A stretch of 64,000 bases of DNA from JAPOKJ01 sp031421635 (GTDB taxonomy: Bacteria; Pseudomonadota; Gammaproteobacteria; Burkholderiales; Burkholderiaceae_E): the NCBI GenBank assembly GCA_031421635.1, contig JANOPA010000066.1, positions 1 through 64,000 of the forward strand. The letters are read 5' to 3'. Below are positions 16,601-25,079 of this stretch, piece by piece (positions within the stretch are counted from its first letter, which is position 1; each line of letters begins with the position of its first letter). The position numbers and the translations under genes were made by a program. Below the pieces are notes generated by a model. The model did no database searches. It saw only the letters and a program-made list of their open reading frames with translations, and had not been told where the DNA came from.

Positions 16601-17610
16601 CGCTTTTTTCGTGCCGCTGACGCGTCGGTAAAGTGCGGCATCGGGGGAACCGCTAGTTCCCTCGACAGAAGGAACTGGCTTGCGGTTCCGAGAACCTCAA
16701 GGAAGACATCTTCAAGAATGCCTTGCTGCTCAGAAATGGCGAACCAACTAAACGCGTCGTCAGCGTAGTCCGTGACGCATACCTTAGTCGCTCCGATACG
16801 ATCTGCGGCAAACACTAAGTCGTGAGTGAGGTACACAAATGTGCAATCTGGTCTCGCCTTCTAAATTGCATTCCAAAGTGAGTCTTGGATAGCTTTGTGG
16901 AGATGAATGTCTGGCTCGTCCACCGCTATAATTGCATCTTTGGGAGCGTAACGACACTGCCCAATGAGGTAAAAGATGACCCGTTCACCGTCGCTCATGG
17001 CGCGAGCCGAATATTGGTTTTCGGGCGCGGCTCTCTGTCCAACCCGAACTTCACTACTCACAGGGTGAAGTGATCGGGTGGGCAGAAGCGACTCCCAGAG
17101 GGTTTGTACCTTCCGCAGCAGGGTATCGGGCATAGGAATCAGTTGGTCAGTCTTGCGTTGCTGATCTTCATGAGTGAGCAATGCACTGTAGTTCTCTGAA
17201 AAAGGAAGAGTGACCAGTGCTTCGAAATCGTTTAGAGGGGCCGTTTCTGCGTTTAGAAGTGAGCCTCCGTAGCGTTGCTGTACCCTCAAGTTTGACTTCT
17301 GACTTTCGTATGTGACTCGATCCCAGTTTCCGGGACTCGGAGCCCAGTAAAAGGCGGCGCGAGCCTTCTCAAGCCCAATGGGACTTGAGCTATCTGGAAA
17401 TACAAGGGACCGCTGTGCTGCGATTCGATGAACGCGTTCCTTCTGTGGCGGCCCCTTAAGCTCAAGCCACGAGCCTAGGCGACTTTTCCCGGCTCCGTTT
17501 GCTCCGACTACTACGATACTGGTTTGGCATTCCAACTCTTTGATCTGGTTCGGCTCAGATGCTGAGGGTGGAAATGAGACGGCCTTCATTGCGAGGTCGG
17601 CGGCGGCCAA
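16597..17610 (-). pseudogene. AAA family ATPase (DUF4435-type) broken by a nonsense codon and a frameshift
   Basis: The 5' part (17610-16861) encodes an ABC-like AAA ATPase: Walker A G-A-N-G-A-G-K-S, signature R-A-M-S-D-G-E-R and Walker B A-I-I-A-V-D-E-P with D/E loop and H-L-H. A TAG at 16861-16863 interrupts it in the Walker B-following helix; the frame continues for 87 codons with the expected H-loop (F-V-Y-L-T-H-D-L) and LEDVFLEVLG. Near 16681 the similarity jumps to another frame (K-P-V-P-S-V-E-G-T, D-A-A-L-Y-R-R), resembling the opening of a DUF4435/TOPRIM domain, which is then missing. Such ATPases occur in phage-defence systems (OLD, PARIS-like). This copy looks dead. Confidence 0.75.
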
Positions 17611-17640
17611 TGCAAAGCATTCTTCCCTGGCAAGTCAAAC

Positions 17641-17677
17641 GAAAAAGCCAGCCTCCTTAACGGTCGACTGGCTTTTC
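17641..17677 (-). terminator. probable rho-independent terminator after dctM
   Basis: GAAAAAGCCAG at 17641-17651 pairs with CTGGCTTTTC at 17668-17677. On the minus strand this gives a stem with the T-rich arm at the 3' end, 38 bp beyond the dctM stop. It also separates the TRAP operon from the broken ATPase gene. Confidence 0.75.
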
Positions 17678-17714
17678 CCTAGTTCTTATAGGTGAGGGCT
17701 AAACACCCAAACCC

Positions 17715-19691
17715 CTACCCCCCATAAAGATAAGTAGGCAACCACAAAGTAAGTTGCGGCCAGATGTACATCAACACCATACAAATAATCACAATAAACA
17801 TGTAAGGCATCATCCCCGCGAAAATCTGATTGATGGTCACATGGGCCGGTGACACTCCTTTCAGATAGAAGGCGGACATGGCCACAGGTGGCGACAAGAA
17901 GGCGGCTTGAAGGTTCACGAAGACCAGTACGCCCCACAGCATCGGATCAATACCAAAGTGCGGCAAGAGCGGCAGGAAAATCGGCACGAAGATCACGATG
18001 ATCTCGGTCCACTCTAATGGCCAGCCGAGCACGAAGATGATGGCTTGTGAGAGCAGCATGAACTGGATGGGTGACAAGTTCATCGCTAGTACCCAGGTCT
18101 CGACCAGGCGCTGTCCACCGAGAATCGCGAACACGGCGGAGAAGAGTGCCGAGCCTACGAACAACCAGCACACCATCGAGGTGGTCTTGGCGGTTAAAAA
18201 CACGGCTTCTTTGATCTTCTGGAAGTTCAAGGACTTTGAGCTCCAGGCCATCAGGAAGGCACCGGCTGCACCGACGGCTGCGGATTCTGTTGCGGTGGTG
18301 ATGCCGAACAGAATCACACCCAACACCACGAAGGTGAGGATCGCCAGGGGCATAACCGATGAAATCAGCATGGTCACGATCTCGTACTGCTCGGCATCAA
18401 AGCGCCAGTAGTACCAGGCGAGTAAGCCTAGCGCCAACAAGCAGGCGATCAAGAAACCCGTGTAGAAGCCTGCGGGGACGGCGGCGGTCTTGGGCGCATT
18501 CACGCCCTCGGTGCCACTCATGTCTTGCAAAGGTTCATCTACATCGGCTTTTGATTTGGCAGCAGGAGCTTCCGATCCTGGAGGCGCTTGCAGGCCAGTG
18601 TCTGAGCCCGGTGGCTCTTGAACGCCACCGGCTGCCGCTGGTGGTTCCTGCACTCCGCCTGAAGCTGGAGGTTCTTGCACACCAGAGGAAGCTGCGGGCG
18701 CAGTGACGGGTGCTTGAAGCCCAGCGCCCGCTTTGCTTGCGGACCTGGTAGTCGCAACCGTCACCGGCTCTTCACCTTTTTGCGAGTGGATGGTGACGTA
18801 CCACCACACTGCACTCATCGTCACCGCCACCGCCAAGAAAGGGGCCAAGGCGTGGATCAAGTTAGCCACTAGCTTGAACCAGGTGAGCCTCACCGCACCC
18901 GGCGCATTCAATGCGGCATTGCTCAAGGCCTTACTGGGTGAGAGTACCGCCATGATGCTGGCGGGCAACATGAAGCGTGAGTAGCTACTGGAAATATGGG
19001 CAATCGCAGGAGAGATCGGTGCCCGCATTTTTTCCATCGGCAATTTTGGCGCCACTTTTGGATTGATGATGCACCAGCCAATGATGTAGATCAAATACAA
19101 GAAGGCCAAGAAGAAGCCAGGGAACATGGCGGCGGCGTAAAGCTTGACCACCGACTGTCCGGCTACGGCTGCGTACACAATAATCATCACCGAAGGGGGA
19201 ATCAAAATACCCAAGGTGCCACCGGCGGTAATCACTCCAGCCGCCAAACGCGTGTCATAACCTGCGTTCAACATGGGCCGCATGGCGATCACACCCATCA
19301 GCACCACGACCGCGCCAACCAAGCCGCTGGCAATGCCCCAGAAGGTAGAGATCACTAAGGTGGTGACTGCCAATGAACCGGGCACACTACGGAACGCCAG
19401 CTGCACGCTGTGGAACATTTTGTCCACCAACGCGCCGCGTTCCATCACATACCCCATCAGTACAAACAGCGGTATGGAGAGTAAGACATCGTTATTCATC
19501 GCTCCAAAGGCGCGCTGCACCATGAGCGAGAAAATCTTGTTGTCTAACCACGGCGCGGACGGGTCGTAGAAGGCCACGAACCCGAACATCATGCCTAAAC
19601 CCATCAGGGTGAAGGCGGTGGGAAAGCCCATCATAATGACGACTATGATGAGGCCCAACATCGTTAGGCCTAGTGCTGCGTTGCTCATCAT
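17715..19691 (-). CDS. dctM: TRAP transporter large permease subunit with proline-rich insertion
   Basis: Large membrane subunit of a tripartite ATP-independent periplasmic transporter, normally about 430 residues with 12-13 helices. This one has 658. The N-terminal half (MGFPTAFTLMGLGMMFGF, VPGSLAVTTLVISTFWGIASGLVGA, LGILIPPS) and the C-terminal half (FGITTATESAAVGAAGAFL, QAAFLSPPVAMSAFYLKGV) are canonical. Between them, about residues 235-420 form an insertion with extra hydrophobic segments and a Pro/Ala/Gly-rich stretch in which G-V-Q-E-P-P / G-L-Q-A-P recurs (residues about 315-385). The start overlaps the dctQ stop by 4 bp. The substrate is probably an organic acid, set by DctP. Confidence 0.93.
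   Translation of the reverse strand: MMSNAALGLTMLGLIIVVIMMGFPTAFTLMGLGMMFGFVAFYDPSAPWLDNKIFSLMVQRAFGAMNNDVLLSIPLFVLMGYVMERGALVDKMFHSVQLAFRSVPGSLAVTTLVISTFWGIASGLVGAVVVLMGVIAMRPMLNAGYDTRLAAGVITAGGTLGILIPPSVMIIVYAAVAGQSVVKLYAAAMFPGFFLAFLYLIYIIGWCIINPKVAPKLPMEKMRAPISPAIAHISSSYSRFMLPASIMAVLSPSKALSNAALNAPGAVRLTWFKLVANLIHALAPFLAVAVTMSAVWWYVTIHSQKGEEPVTVATTRSASKAGAGLQAPVTAPAASSGVQEPPASGGVQEPPAAAGGVQEPPGSDTGLQAPPGSEAPAAKSKADVDEPLQDMSGTEGVNAPKTAAVPAGFYTGFLIACLLALGLLAWYYWRFDAEQYEIVTMLISSVMPLAILTFVVLGVILFGITTATESAAVGAAGAFLMAWSSKSLNFQKIKEAVFLTAKTTSMVCWLFVGSALFSAVFAILGGQRLVETWVLAMNLSPIQFMLLSQAIIFVLGWPLEWTEIIVIFVPIFLPLLPHFGIDPMLWGVLVFVNLQAAFLSPPVAMSAFYLKGVSPAHVTINQIFAGMMPYMFIVIICMVLMYIWPQLTLWLPTYLYGG
18588..18730 (-). 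repeat. imperfect codon-level repeats in the dctM insertion
   Basis: The coding strand repeats units of about 24-36 bp encoding G-V-Q-E-P-P or G-L-Q-A-P followed by an Ala/Ser/Gly spacer, five times in about 140 bp. Copies differ at synonymous and some replacement sites, so the array is not recent. Confidence 0.7.
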
Positions 19692-20314
19692 CCCCTCATC
19701 CCCTGTGATTTCTCAATCGCTAACTGACGCGCTTCTTCGTCTACAAATTCACTGCCTGCCAATTGTTGGCCGACCACGTCTGATTCCTCGACGTCTTTCA
19801 GTCTTGGTGTCCACTCGCCTGTTTTTAAGCAGACCAGGCAACGAATAATTTCGGCGATGCCTTGCATCAGCACGATGCCACCCGCCAAAGGGATGATGAA
19901 TTTAAACGGATACACCGGGAGAGGATCGGCATTAAAGGTTTGCTCGCGAATGCTGAGCGAATCCTGAAAGTAGGTCCAACCAGCCCAGGTGAGGGCCGCG
20001 ATACCGGGTAGGAAAAACAGGATGTAGAGCACCAAGTCGATCGTGGCTTGAGTGCGTGGCTTAAAGTTGCCGTACAGGAAGTCGCCGCGCACGTGGCCGT
20101 CATGGGCCAGGGTGTAGGCGCCGCCCATCATGAACAGGGTGCCGTAGAACATATTGCTCACGTCGAACACCCAGGCCGTGGGCGCGTTGAGCGCATAGCG
20201 CTTGAAGACTTCGATCACCACCAGCAGCATCAAGCCCACGATGAGCCAGGCGAACGCCTTCCCCACCCAGGTGCTGATGCCATCTGCGGTGTGCAATAGC
20301 TTTTGAACTTTCAT
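19688..20314 (-). CDS. dctQ: TRAP transporter small permease subunit
   Basis: Small membrane subunit of the TRAP transporter, 208 residues. Four hydrophobic segments fit the DctQ topology: about 17-38 (FAWLIVGLMLLVVIEVFKRY), 50-72, 90-112 and 135-155. The segment N-A-P-T-A-W-V-F-D-V-S and the H-V-R-G-D motif are typical. The polar C-terminal tail (about 165-208) is longer than average. dctM starts within its stop codon, so the two subunits are translationally coupled. A 230-bp gap with two hairpins separates it from the upstream dctP. Confidence 0.93.
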   Translation of the reverse strand: MKVQKLLHTADGISTWVGKAFAWLIVGLMLLVVIEVFKRYALNAPTAWVFDVSNMFYGTLFMMGGAYTLAHDGHVRGDFLYGNFKPRTQATIDLVLYILFFLPGIAALTWAGWTYFQDSLSIREQTFNADPLPVYPFKFIIPLAGGIVLMQGIAEIIRCLVCLKTGEWTPRLKDVEESDVVGQQLAGSEFVDEEARQLAIEKSQGMRG

Positions 20315-20459
20315 GAATGAATCCTAGAGATCCAGAGCGGCGGCATACTGAATGGCTGCTGCTCTTGAGCAGAACAATGGCTGATTTATTTTAGCGGACT
20401 AAACAACACAGCACTTTTCAAACGATATTCAGTGCGAGCACAGAGCTCTGTAAAAACAA

Positions 20460-20519
20460 AGCCAGCCCAAGGCGTTTTGCCCGGGCTGGCTAACCAGCAC
20501 AGCGGCAGTGAATGCCGCT
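20460..20519 (-). terminator. two hairpins between dctP and dctQ
   Basis: AGCCAGCCC (20460-20468) pairs with GGGCTGGCT (20483-20491), and AGCGGCA (20501-20507) pairs with TGCCGCT (20513-20519). They lie just past the dctP stop in the direction of transcription. Such stems often act as partial terminators or 3' stabilisers that keep the binding protein more abundant than the permease. Confidence 0.6.
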
Positions 20520-20544
20520 TATCGGGGCTTAATTCCTAATGGAA

Positions 20545-21666
20545 TTAACCCTTCTTTGGAGTGAAGTAGTGGTTATAGGCCATTTTGAAATCGACCATAT
20601 AATCATTCTGCCAGCGGCCAGCTTTCTCAGCAAAAGCGCGCTGCGATTCCATCACACGCTTGAAGTGTGCGTTTTCTGCGGAGCGCTTGGTGGTGACTTT
20701 GTCCCACGCCTCGAGCTGAGCTTTCAGAATCGCGTCAGGTGTCTTGTAGAACTTGATGCCGCCTTTCTTCATCTCGTCGTAGTCTTTAGAATTGCGGTCG
20801 ATGGCTTTCCAGCTCATTTCTGCGCTAGAGGCTTGTACTGCGACTTCGATGATCGACTTTAGTTCAGCAGGCAGAGCGTCGTACTTACCTTTGTTGAACA
20901 GAATTTCGAGCTGCTCACCCGACTGGTGGAAGCTTTGCAACATGCAGTTCTTGACGACATCCGGGAAGCCCAAGATACGGTCAGAAGTCGCGTTGTTGAA
21001 CTCAGCCGCATCGATCAGGCCACGGTCGAGCGCGGGAACAATCTCGCCACCAGGCAGTGGGTTCACAGAAACACCCATTTCTGTAAATACATCTACGGCC
21101 AATCCAACGGTACGGAACTTCAGACCTTTCAAATCAGCCACTTTGGAGATGGGCTTCTTGAACCAGCCGAGGGGTTGTGTAGGCATTGGGCCGTACACAT
21201 GCGACACCACTTCCATGTTCAACGATTTGTAGATTTCTTCTAGCAGGGCCTTGCCGCCGCCATATTTGTGCCAGGCCAGAACCATGTTGGGGTCCATACC
21301 GTAAGCTGGGCCGGAACCCCACAGGGCTAGGGCCGGGCTCTTACCGTAGTGGTAGGCGAGCACGCCATGGCCACCATCCAAGGTGCCTTTGTTGACAGCT
21401 TCCAACAATTGGAATGCAGGAACGACGGCGCCGGCAGGCAACACTTCGATCTTGAGACGACCACCGGCCATGTCATTGACCTTCTTGGCGAAGTCATTGG
21501 CATACTCATGGAACAGGTCCTTAGCGGGCCAGGTGCTTTGAAAGCGGAAAGTAGTGGTTTGAGCCACAGACACCATCGGTGCTGCGACGGCGCCAGCAGC
21601 AACGGCTGCGCCTTTGATTAGACTACGACGACGTGAAGGACTGCGTTCGCTCATTTGGGTCTCCAA
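20545..21666 (-). CDS. dctP: TRAP transporter solute-binding protein (DctP family)
   Basis: Periplasmic binding protein, 373 residues, first gene of the dctPQM operon. A Tat-type signal is present (S-R-R-R-S-L-I-K-G followed by an Ala/Val-rich segment). The mature part carries FRFQSTWPAKDLFHEYAND, GGRLKIEVLPAGAVVPAFQ and PGGEIVPALDRG, the same landmarks as the orphan copy at 9699-10835, and the two are clearly recent paralogues. The ligand is likely a mono- or dicarboxylate, as for other DctP proteins of this subgroup (an ELLEAVNKGTLDGGHG segment lines the site), but the exact compound cannot be read. Confidence 0.94.
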   Translation of the reverse strand: METQMSERSPSRRRSLIKGAAVAAGAVAAPMVSVAQTTTFRFQSTWPAKDLFHEYANDFAKKVNDMAGGRLKIEVLPAGAVVPAFQLLEAVNKGTLDGGHGVLAYHYGKSPALALWGSGPAYGMDPNMVLAWHKYGGGKALLEEIYKSLNMEVVSHVYGPMPTQPLGWFKKPISKVADLKGLKFRTVGLAVDVFTEMGVSVNPLPGGEIVPALDRGLIDAAEFNNATSDRILGFPDVVKNCMLQSFHQSGEQLEILFNKGKYDALPAELKSIIEVAVQASSAEMSWKAIDRNSKDYDEMKKGGIKFYKTPDAILKAQLEAWDKVTTKRSAENAHFKRVMESQRAFAEKAGRWQNDYMVDFKMAYNHYFTPKKG

Positions 21667-21821
21667 TTAATTTGAGTTAGCCCAACATGATAACCCTCTA
21701 TGCTCCGTTTGTCGGGCTAGGGTTAACACCAAGAGCTTTACCCCAGCTTCTTGACCTGGGTCAATGCCAATACCTTGCCTCATTCCATTGCCTGCAATGT
21801 TCTGTGGTGAAATCTCGGCTT

Positions 21822-22343
21822 ATGAGTATCCCAGTCGTTTTAATCGCGGGCTTTTCGCAGGCCGCAAGGCATCGAGTGATCCGTGAAGCCTTACATTGCG
21901 TTGAGGCTCGCCAACTGACCTCGGGCGTGTTCTCGAGAGGTCGCGCTACTCGGGTGGCATGGTTGGATCATCAGGATAGTCTGGCCCAGTTAGTACCTAC
22001 TGAACGCCAGCCCCATCAGAGTTTTGTGGCCTGTGTCTGTTGTGCAGGCTCATTGGTGTTCACGACTTATCTCGCCCGTACTCTCAGGCAAGGACCCTGG
22101 GCGGGATTGATGATTTCGCTCGGGGCTCGCGCAGAACCTGCCCGCATGGTGGCAACACTTAGCCGCACCCCATGGCGAGAATATCTCGGCCCGATCAGAC
22201 TTTTCTCGGTAATGGACGCAAGCGGTTTAAGCTTGTGTGAGCAGGAGGAACATGACTTGCATCAGATTGCTTGCCAACAAAAAAACGATGCTGAGCTCGT
22301 GCTTCAACCAGGCGAAAGCCTACCAAAAGACCTGTTCGGATAG
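21822..22343 (+). CDS. CobW/G3E-like protein without a functional P-loop
   Basis: The frame is open from 21687, but similarity begins at the ATG at 21822, giving 173 residues. The beginning S-I-P-V-V-L-I-A-G-F resembles the start of CobW/G3E GTPases (IPVTLITGFLGAGKTT), yet the P-loop itself is replaced by S-Q-A-A-R-H-R. The metal-binding C-V-C-C of the family (GCxCC) is retained in F-V-A-C-V-C-C-A-G-S, and the strand that normally reads IETTGLADP is here M-I-S-L-G-A-R-A-E-P, followed by a VMDA strand. So it looks like a diverged CobW-type protein that cannot bind GTP in the usual way. The C-terminal CobW domain is absent. Family assignment is by eye and tentative. Confidence 0.5.
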   Translation: MSIPVVLIAGFSQAARHRVIREALHCVEARQLTSGVFSRGRATRVAWLDHQDSLAQLVPTERQPHQSFVACVCCAGSLVFTTYLARTLRQGPWAGLMISLGARAEPARMVATLSRTPWREYLGPIRLFSVMDASGLSLCEQEEHDLHQIACQQKNDAELVLQPGESLPKDLFG

Positions 22344-22629
22344 AGCCCATGCACCTGCCGGCTTCCCAATGCTGCGGGCGTGTGGCGCTTCGAGGAAGGC
22401 TGGCCAAGGATTTTGATGCTTACCGTTGTTTTAAGACGACCTTGTCAGCCAACGCATCCAAAACGCGACAACGGAAAGCGCTGACCGCGCGTTTATCGGT
22501 AGAGAAGCCTCGCTGATCGGGCAAGGTACACAGCCAGGCGCTTGAAAAGGAGAATGGTTAGCACGATCTAAGTCGTCATTAGCGGCACGGGGCTGCGGGT
22601 GGATTTTCTAGACCGTTGGGAGCTTATTT

Positions 22630-22875
22630 ATGAACATGATTTACAACAGTCCTACCTACTGTGTCGTTGAGTTTGGTGCCATCAACGGCAACGTACGAGG
22701 CTATGAAATCATGGATAAAATGTCGCGCCGCGAAATTTACCTCGAAGGTTCGCTGGCCATGCAGTTCAAGCAACAAGTGCAAAAGCTCATCTCGGCCGAG
22801 CCTTCAATTGAGGAAATCGACGATTTTCTCAGCAAGTTCAATGAAATGATGCAGCAACCACTTACTTTGCATTAA
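22630..22875 (+). CDS. DUF3567 domain-containing protein
   Basis: An 81-residue protein of the DUF3567 family, which is essentially confined to betaproteobacteria. The pattern MIYNSPTYCVVEF, then GYEIMDKMSRREIYLEG and EEIDDFLSKFN is diagnostic. It is acidic, soluble and without catalytic motifs; function unknown. It stands alone behind a 286-bp region in which I see no other gene (22344-22629), and is followed in convergent orientation by a rhodanese-type gene. Confidence 0.9.
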   Translation: MNMIYNSPTYCVVEFGAINGNVRGYEIMDKMSRREIYLEGSLAMQFKQQVQKLISAEPSIEEIDDFLSKFNEMMQQPLTLH

Positions 22876-22929
22876 GGCTACGTCAATCGTGGATCGAGCA
22901 CTTCTGGTAGCCGCCCAGATTGCTCCCTG

Positions 22930-23322
22930 CTAAAGCTGCTCCCAAGGCAGTCCGTCAAAACGCCAGCCATTAAGCTTGCCGCGCTGGTGTTTGTCGGTGA
23001 GGTCGCCTTCAAACCCATGCAAGACGTTGTAAACCTCTTTAAATCCGGCCTTTTCTAACGTTTCTCCTGCCTCTGTCGAGCGTTTGCCGCTCCGGCAGAT
23101 CAACACCACTGGCCGGGAATTCGATTGACCAGCAAGTTTTTTCACCTCTCCAATGAAGTGTGGGTTGAGCTCCCAATCCGGCCCGTCATACCAAGCGACA
23201 TGGGTGGCGCCTAGCGCATGGCCGACAAAGAAAAATTCGGAATCGCTACGGCAGTCGACAAACAAGGCATCTGGATGCCCGTTCAAGAACTCGAAGGCTT
23301 TTTTGGGAGGGAGATGTTGCAT
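22930..23322 (-). CDS. rhodanese-like domain protein
   Basis: Single-domain rhodanese (130 residues) of the GlpE/PspE type, a sulfur-carrier or thiosulfate sulfurtransferase. The active-site loop is C-R-S-G-K-R-S with the catalytic Cys, preceded by V-V-L-I, and the N-terminal F-V-D-C-R-S-D-S-E-F matches the family CH2A region. It has no signal peptide, so it is cytoplasmic. The start lies opposite the 5' end of tag, 36 bp from its ATG, implying a shared divergent control region. Confidence 0.92.
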   Translation of the reverse strand: MQHLPPKKAFEFLNGHPDALFVDCRSDSEFFFVGHALGATHVAWYDGPDWELNPHFIGEVKKLAGQSNSRPVVLICRSGKRSTEAGETLEKAGFKEVYNVLHGFEGDLTDKHQRGKLNGWRFDGLPWEQL

Positions 23323-23358
23323 GGCCTGATTATTTCATACGGCGATAGAATCTTGAAG

Positions 23359-23994
23359 ATGATCACCAAACTCGCGAAATCAAGCGCCGACACTCCGCCC
23401 TCAAAAACCGGCAACATCGCTGCTGTTAAGCGCTGCAACTGGTGCGAAGGCTTTGATGCCTATCGTCACTACCATGATACCGAGTGGGGCGTGCCCATGC
23501 ATGATGGTCGAGCACTCTTTGAAAAGCTTTGTCTGGAGGCCATGCAGGCCGGGCTTTCCTGGGCCACCATCCTTAAAAAACGCGATCAATTTCGAGCCGC
23601 CTTTGACGGTTTCGACATTGCTACCTTAGCGAAATACGGTGAGCCCGAAGTGGCCCGATTACTGGGCGATCCTGGGATCGTTCGCAATCGGCTTAAAGTG
23701 CGCGCGGTCATCACCAATGCTCAGGCAATGCAGGAGCATTTCTCACAGAAGCACAGCTTTCGGGATTTTCTTTGGGGTTTTGTGGACGGTGCGACGATTC
23801 ATCACCAACTGGCCGGAAGCCATCAGGCCATCGCCCAGGACACACGCTCTCAAGCGATGAGTCAGGCTCTTTTGAAGCGCGGCTTTAAATTCGTTGGGCC
23901 CACCATTTGTTATTCATTGATGCAGTCCACCGGCATGATCAACGATCATTACCTCGACTGCTTTCGCTTCCAAGAGTTGGGAGGTCTTGTGTGA
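23359..23994 (+). CDS. tag: DNA-3-methyladenine glycosylase I
   Basis: Base-excision-repair glycosylase that removes 3-methyladenine. From the ATG at 23359 it has 211 residues. Landmarks: the N-terminal R-C-N-W-C (zinc Cys), D-T-E-W-G-V-P, LCLEAMQAGLSWATILKKR (helix with the substrate-pocket Glu and Trp) and the C-terminal zinc ligands in N-D-H-Y-L-D-C. An upstream start at 23218 would extend it by 47 codons with no family similarity and overlap the rhodanese gene, so 23359 is preferred. The next gene (LysE family) begins within its stop codon (GTGA), so the two are coupled. Confidence 0.95.
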   Translation: MITKLAKSSADTPPSKTGNIAAVKRCNWCEGFDAYRHYHDTEWGVPMHDGRALFEKLCLEAMQAGLSWATILKKRDQFRAAFDGFDIATLAKYGEPEVARLLGDPGIVRNRLKVRAVITNAQAMQEHFSQKHSFRDFLWGFVDGATIHHQLAGSHQAIAQDTRSQAMSQALLKRGFKFVGPTICYSLMQSTGMINDHYLDCFRFQELGGLV

Positions 23995-24680
23995 CGGTGG
24001 CCTTAAGAGAGCTAGCGGGAGGGGTTTTATCCACTAGCTATTGGGGGGGCCTCTCAAGCTTGGGCATTTCCAACTATTGGGGATTTGTCGCTGCGGTACT
24101 GGTGTTCCTGGCTATTCCTGGACCCGGTACGTTCGCTTGTTTGACGGCGGTGGGGCGTGGGGGATTGCGCGGGGGCTATTCTGCCCTTATGGGTTTGATC
24201 GTCGGCGACTGGTGTTTAATGCTCTCCGCCATTCTTGGTTTGGCTGCCCTTCTCAAAGCCAACCCGGCCTGGTTTCACGCCATCCAGTGGCTTGGTGCCG
24301 CTTATCTTATTTGGATCGGTATTCAGCTCCTGCGTACCAAAGAGGGTAGCATCAATAGTTTGCCGGAAGCGATGCAGCCTGGCCCGGGCAAGTACTTTCG
24401 TCAAGGCTTGCTGATTACCTTGATTAACCCCAAGGCTATCGTTTTTTATATGGCCTTCTTCCCCTTATTTATTGATCCGGCCCAGCCTGTTGGAGCGCCC
24501 ACTTTTGTCGCAATGGCCGCGACCGTGACCTTGCTAACTTTGTTCTATGGAAGCCTGATCTTGTTCTTAGGGCATGGTGTCGCCACACGACTGAAGCATC
24601 ATCGCTGGATAGGAAAATTCGCCATGAAATTGGCGGGGTTCGCGATGTGTGCCTTTGGCGTGAAGATGGCCACGCAGTGA
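23991..24680 (+). CDS. LysE family amino-acid exporter
   Basis: Inner-membrane exporter of the LysE/RhtB superfamily. From the GTG at 23991, which overlaps the tag stop, the protein has 229 residues with about six hydrophobic segments. The signature region at the first helix (F-L-A-I-P-G-P-G-T) and the second-helix G-x-x-x-G-D motif (GLIVGDWCLML) are present, and L-I-N-P-K-A-I-V-F-Y-M is also typical. Substrate unknown; related proteins export amino acids or their derivatives. The extension upstream of the GTG has no similarity and overlaps tag. Confidence 0.9.
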   Translation: MTVALRELAGGVLSTSYWGGLSSLGISNYWGFVAAVLVFLAIPGPGTFACLTAVGRGGLRGGYSALMGLIVGDWCLMLSAILGLAALLKANPAWFHAIQWLGAAYLIWIGIQLLRTKEGSINSLPEAMQPGPGKYFRQGLLITLINPKAIVFYMAFFPLFIDPAQPVGAPTFVAMAATVTLLTLFYGSLILFLGHGVATRLKHHRWIGKFAMKLAGFAMCAFGVKMATQ

Positions 24681-24716
24681 GTGCTGTCACCGTCCACACC
24701 AGCAAGATTTATTTCC

Positions 24717-25079
24717 TTAGATCAACCAAACCACCGTCGCGGCGGCAGCCAGGCCGTACAGCGCTGTTCGCTTGCTGTGCTTGGTCAGCAATACTGTGGC
24801 GACTAAGGCGGTGGCACCCCAAAGGCGCCAGTCTTCGCGTAGTCCCTCTAAGAGCAGAGAGGGGCTCTGGCCTTGACTCAAGGCATCCATTTGAAACTTC
24901 GCAATTTCAGGCGCGCAAATAGCTACCAAGGCTGCTAAAGGCGCAAAACCAAGCGCTTCTGCAACCGCTCCCTTGGGTTGGTATTTTCTCGGCAGAACGA
25001 GAACAGCACAGCGCAGCAGAAGGACCAGCGCCGTCAATAGGATAATGGTTACCCAAATGTCGAATGCACCAAGTTTCAT
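24717..25079 (-). CDS. azlD: AzlD family branched-chain amino-acid transport subunit
   Basis: Small membrane protein (120 residues from the ATG at 25079) with three to four hydrophobic segments; it partners AzlC in exporting branched-chain amino acids. The start overlaps the azlC stop (ATGA at 25076-25079), so the pair is co-translated. The typical R-x-x-x-x-x-L-P-R-K motif (LRCAVLVLPRKY) is visible after the first helix. The open frame extends to 25205, but that part overlaps azlC and is not conserved. Confidence 0.88.
   Translation of the reverse strand: MKLGAFDIWVTIILLTALVLLLRCAVLVLPRKYQPKGAVAEALGFAPLAALVAICAPEIAKFQMDALSQGQSPSLLLEGLREDWRLWGATALVATVLLTKHSKRTALYGLAAAATVVWLI

Noticed and set aside
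14440..17610. Stop-codon reassignment or readthrough explaining the in-frame stops
   Set aside because: TAA, TAG and TGA all occur as normal stops in intact neighbouring genes, and the affected genes carry frameshifts or truncations too, so ordinary decay is simpler.
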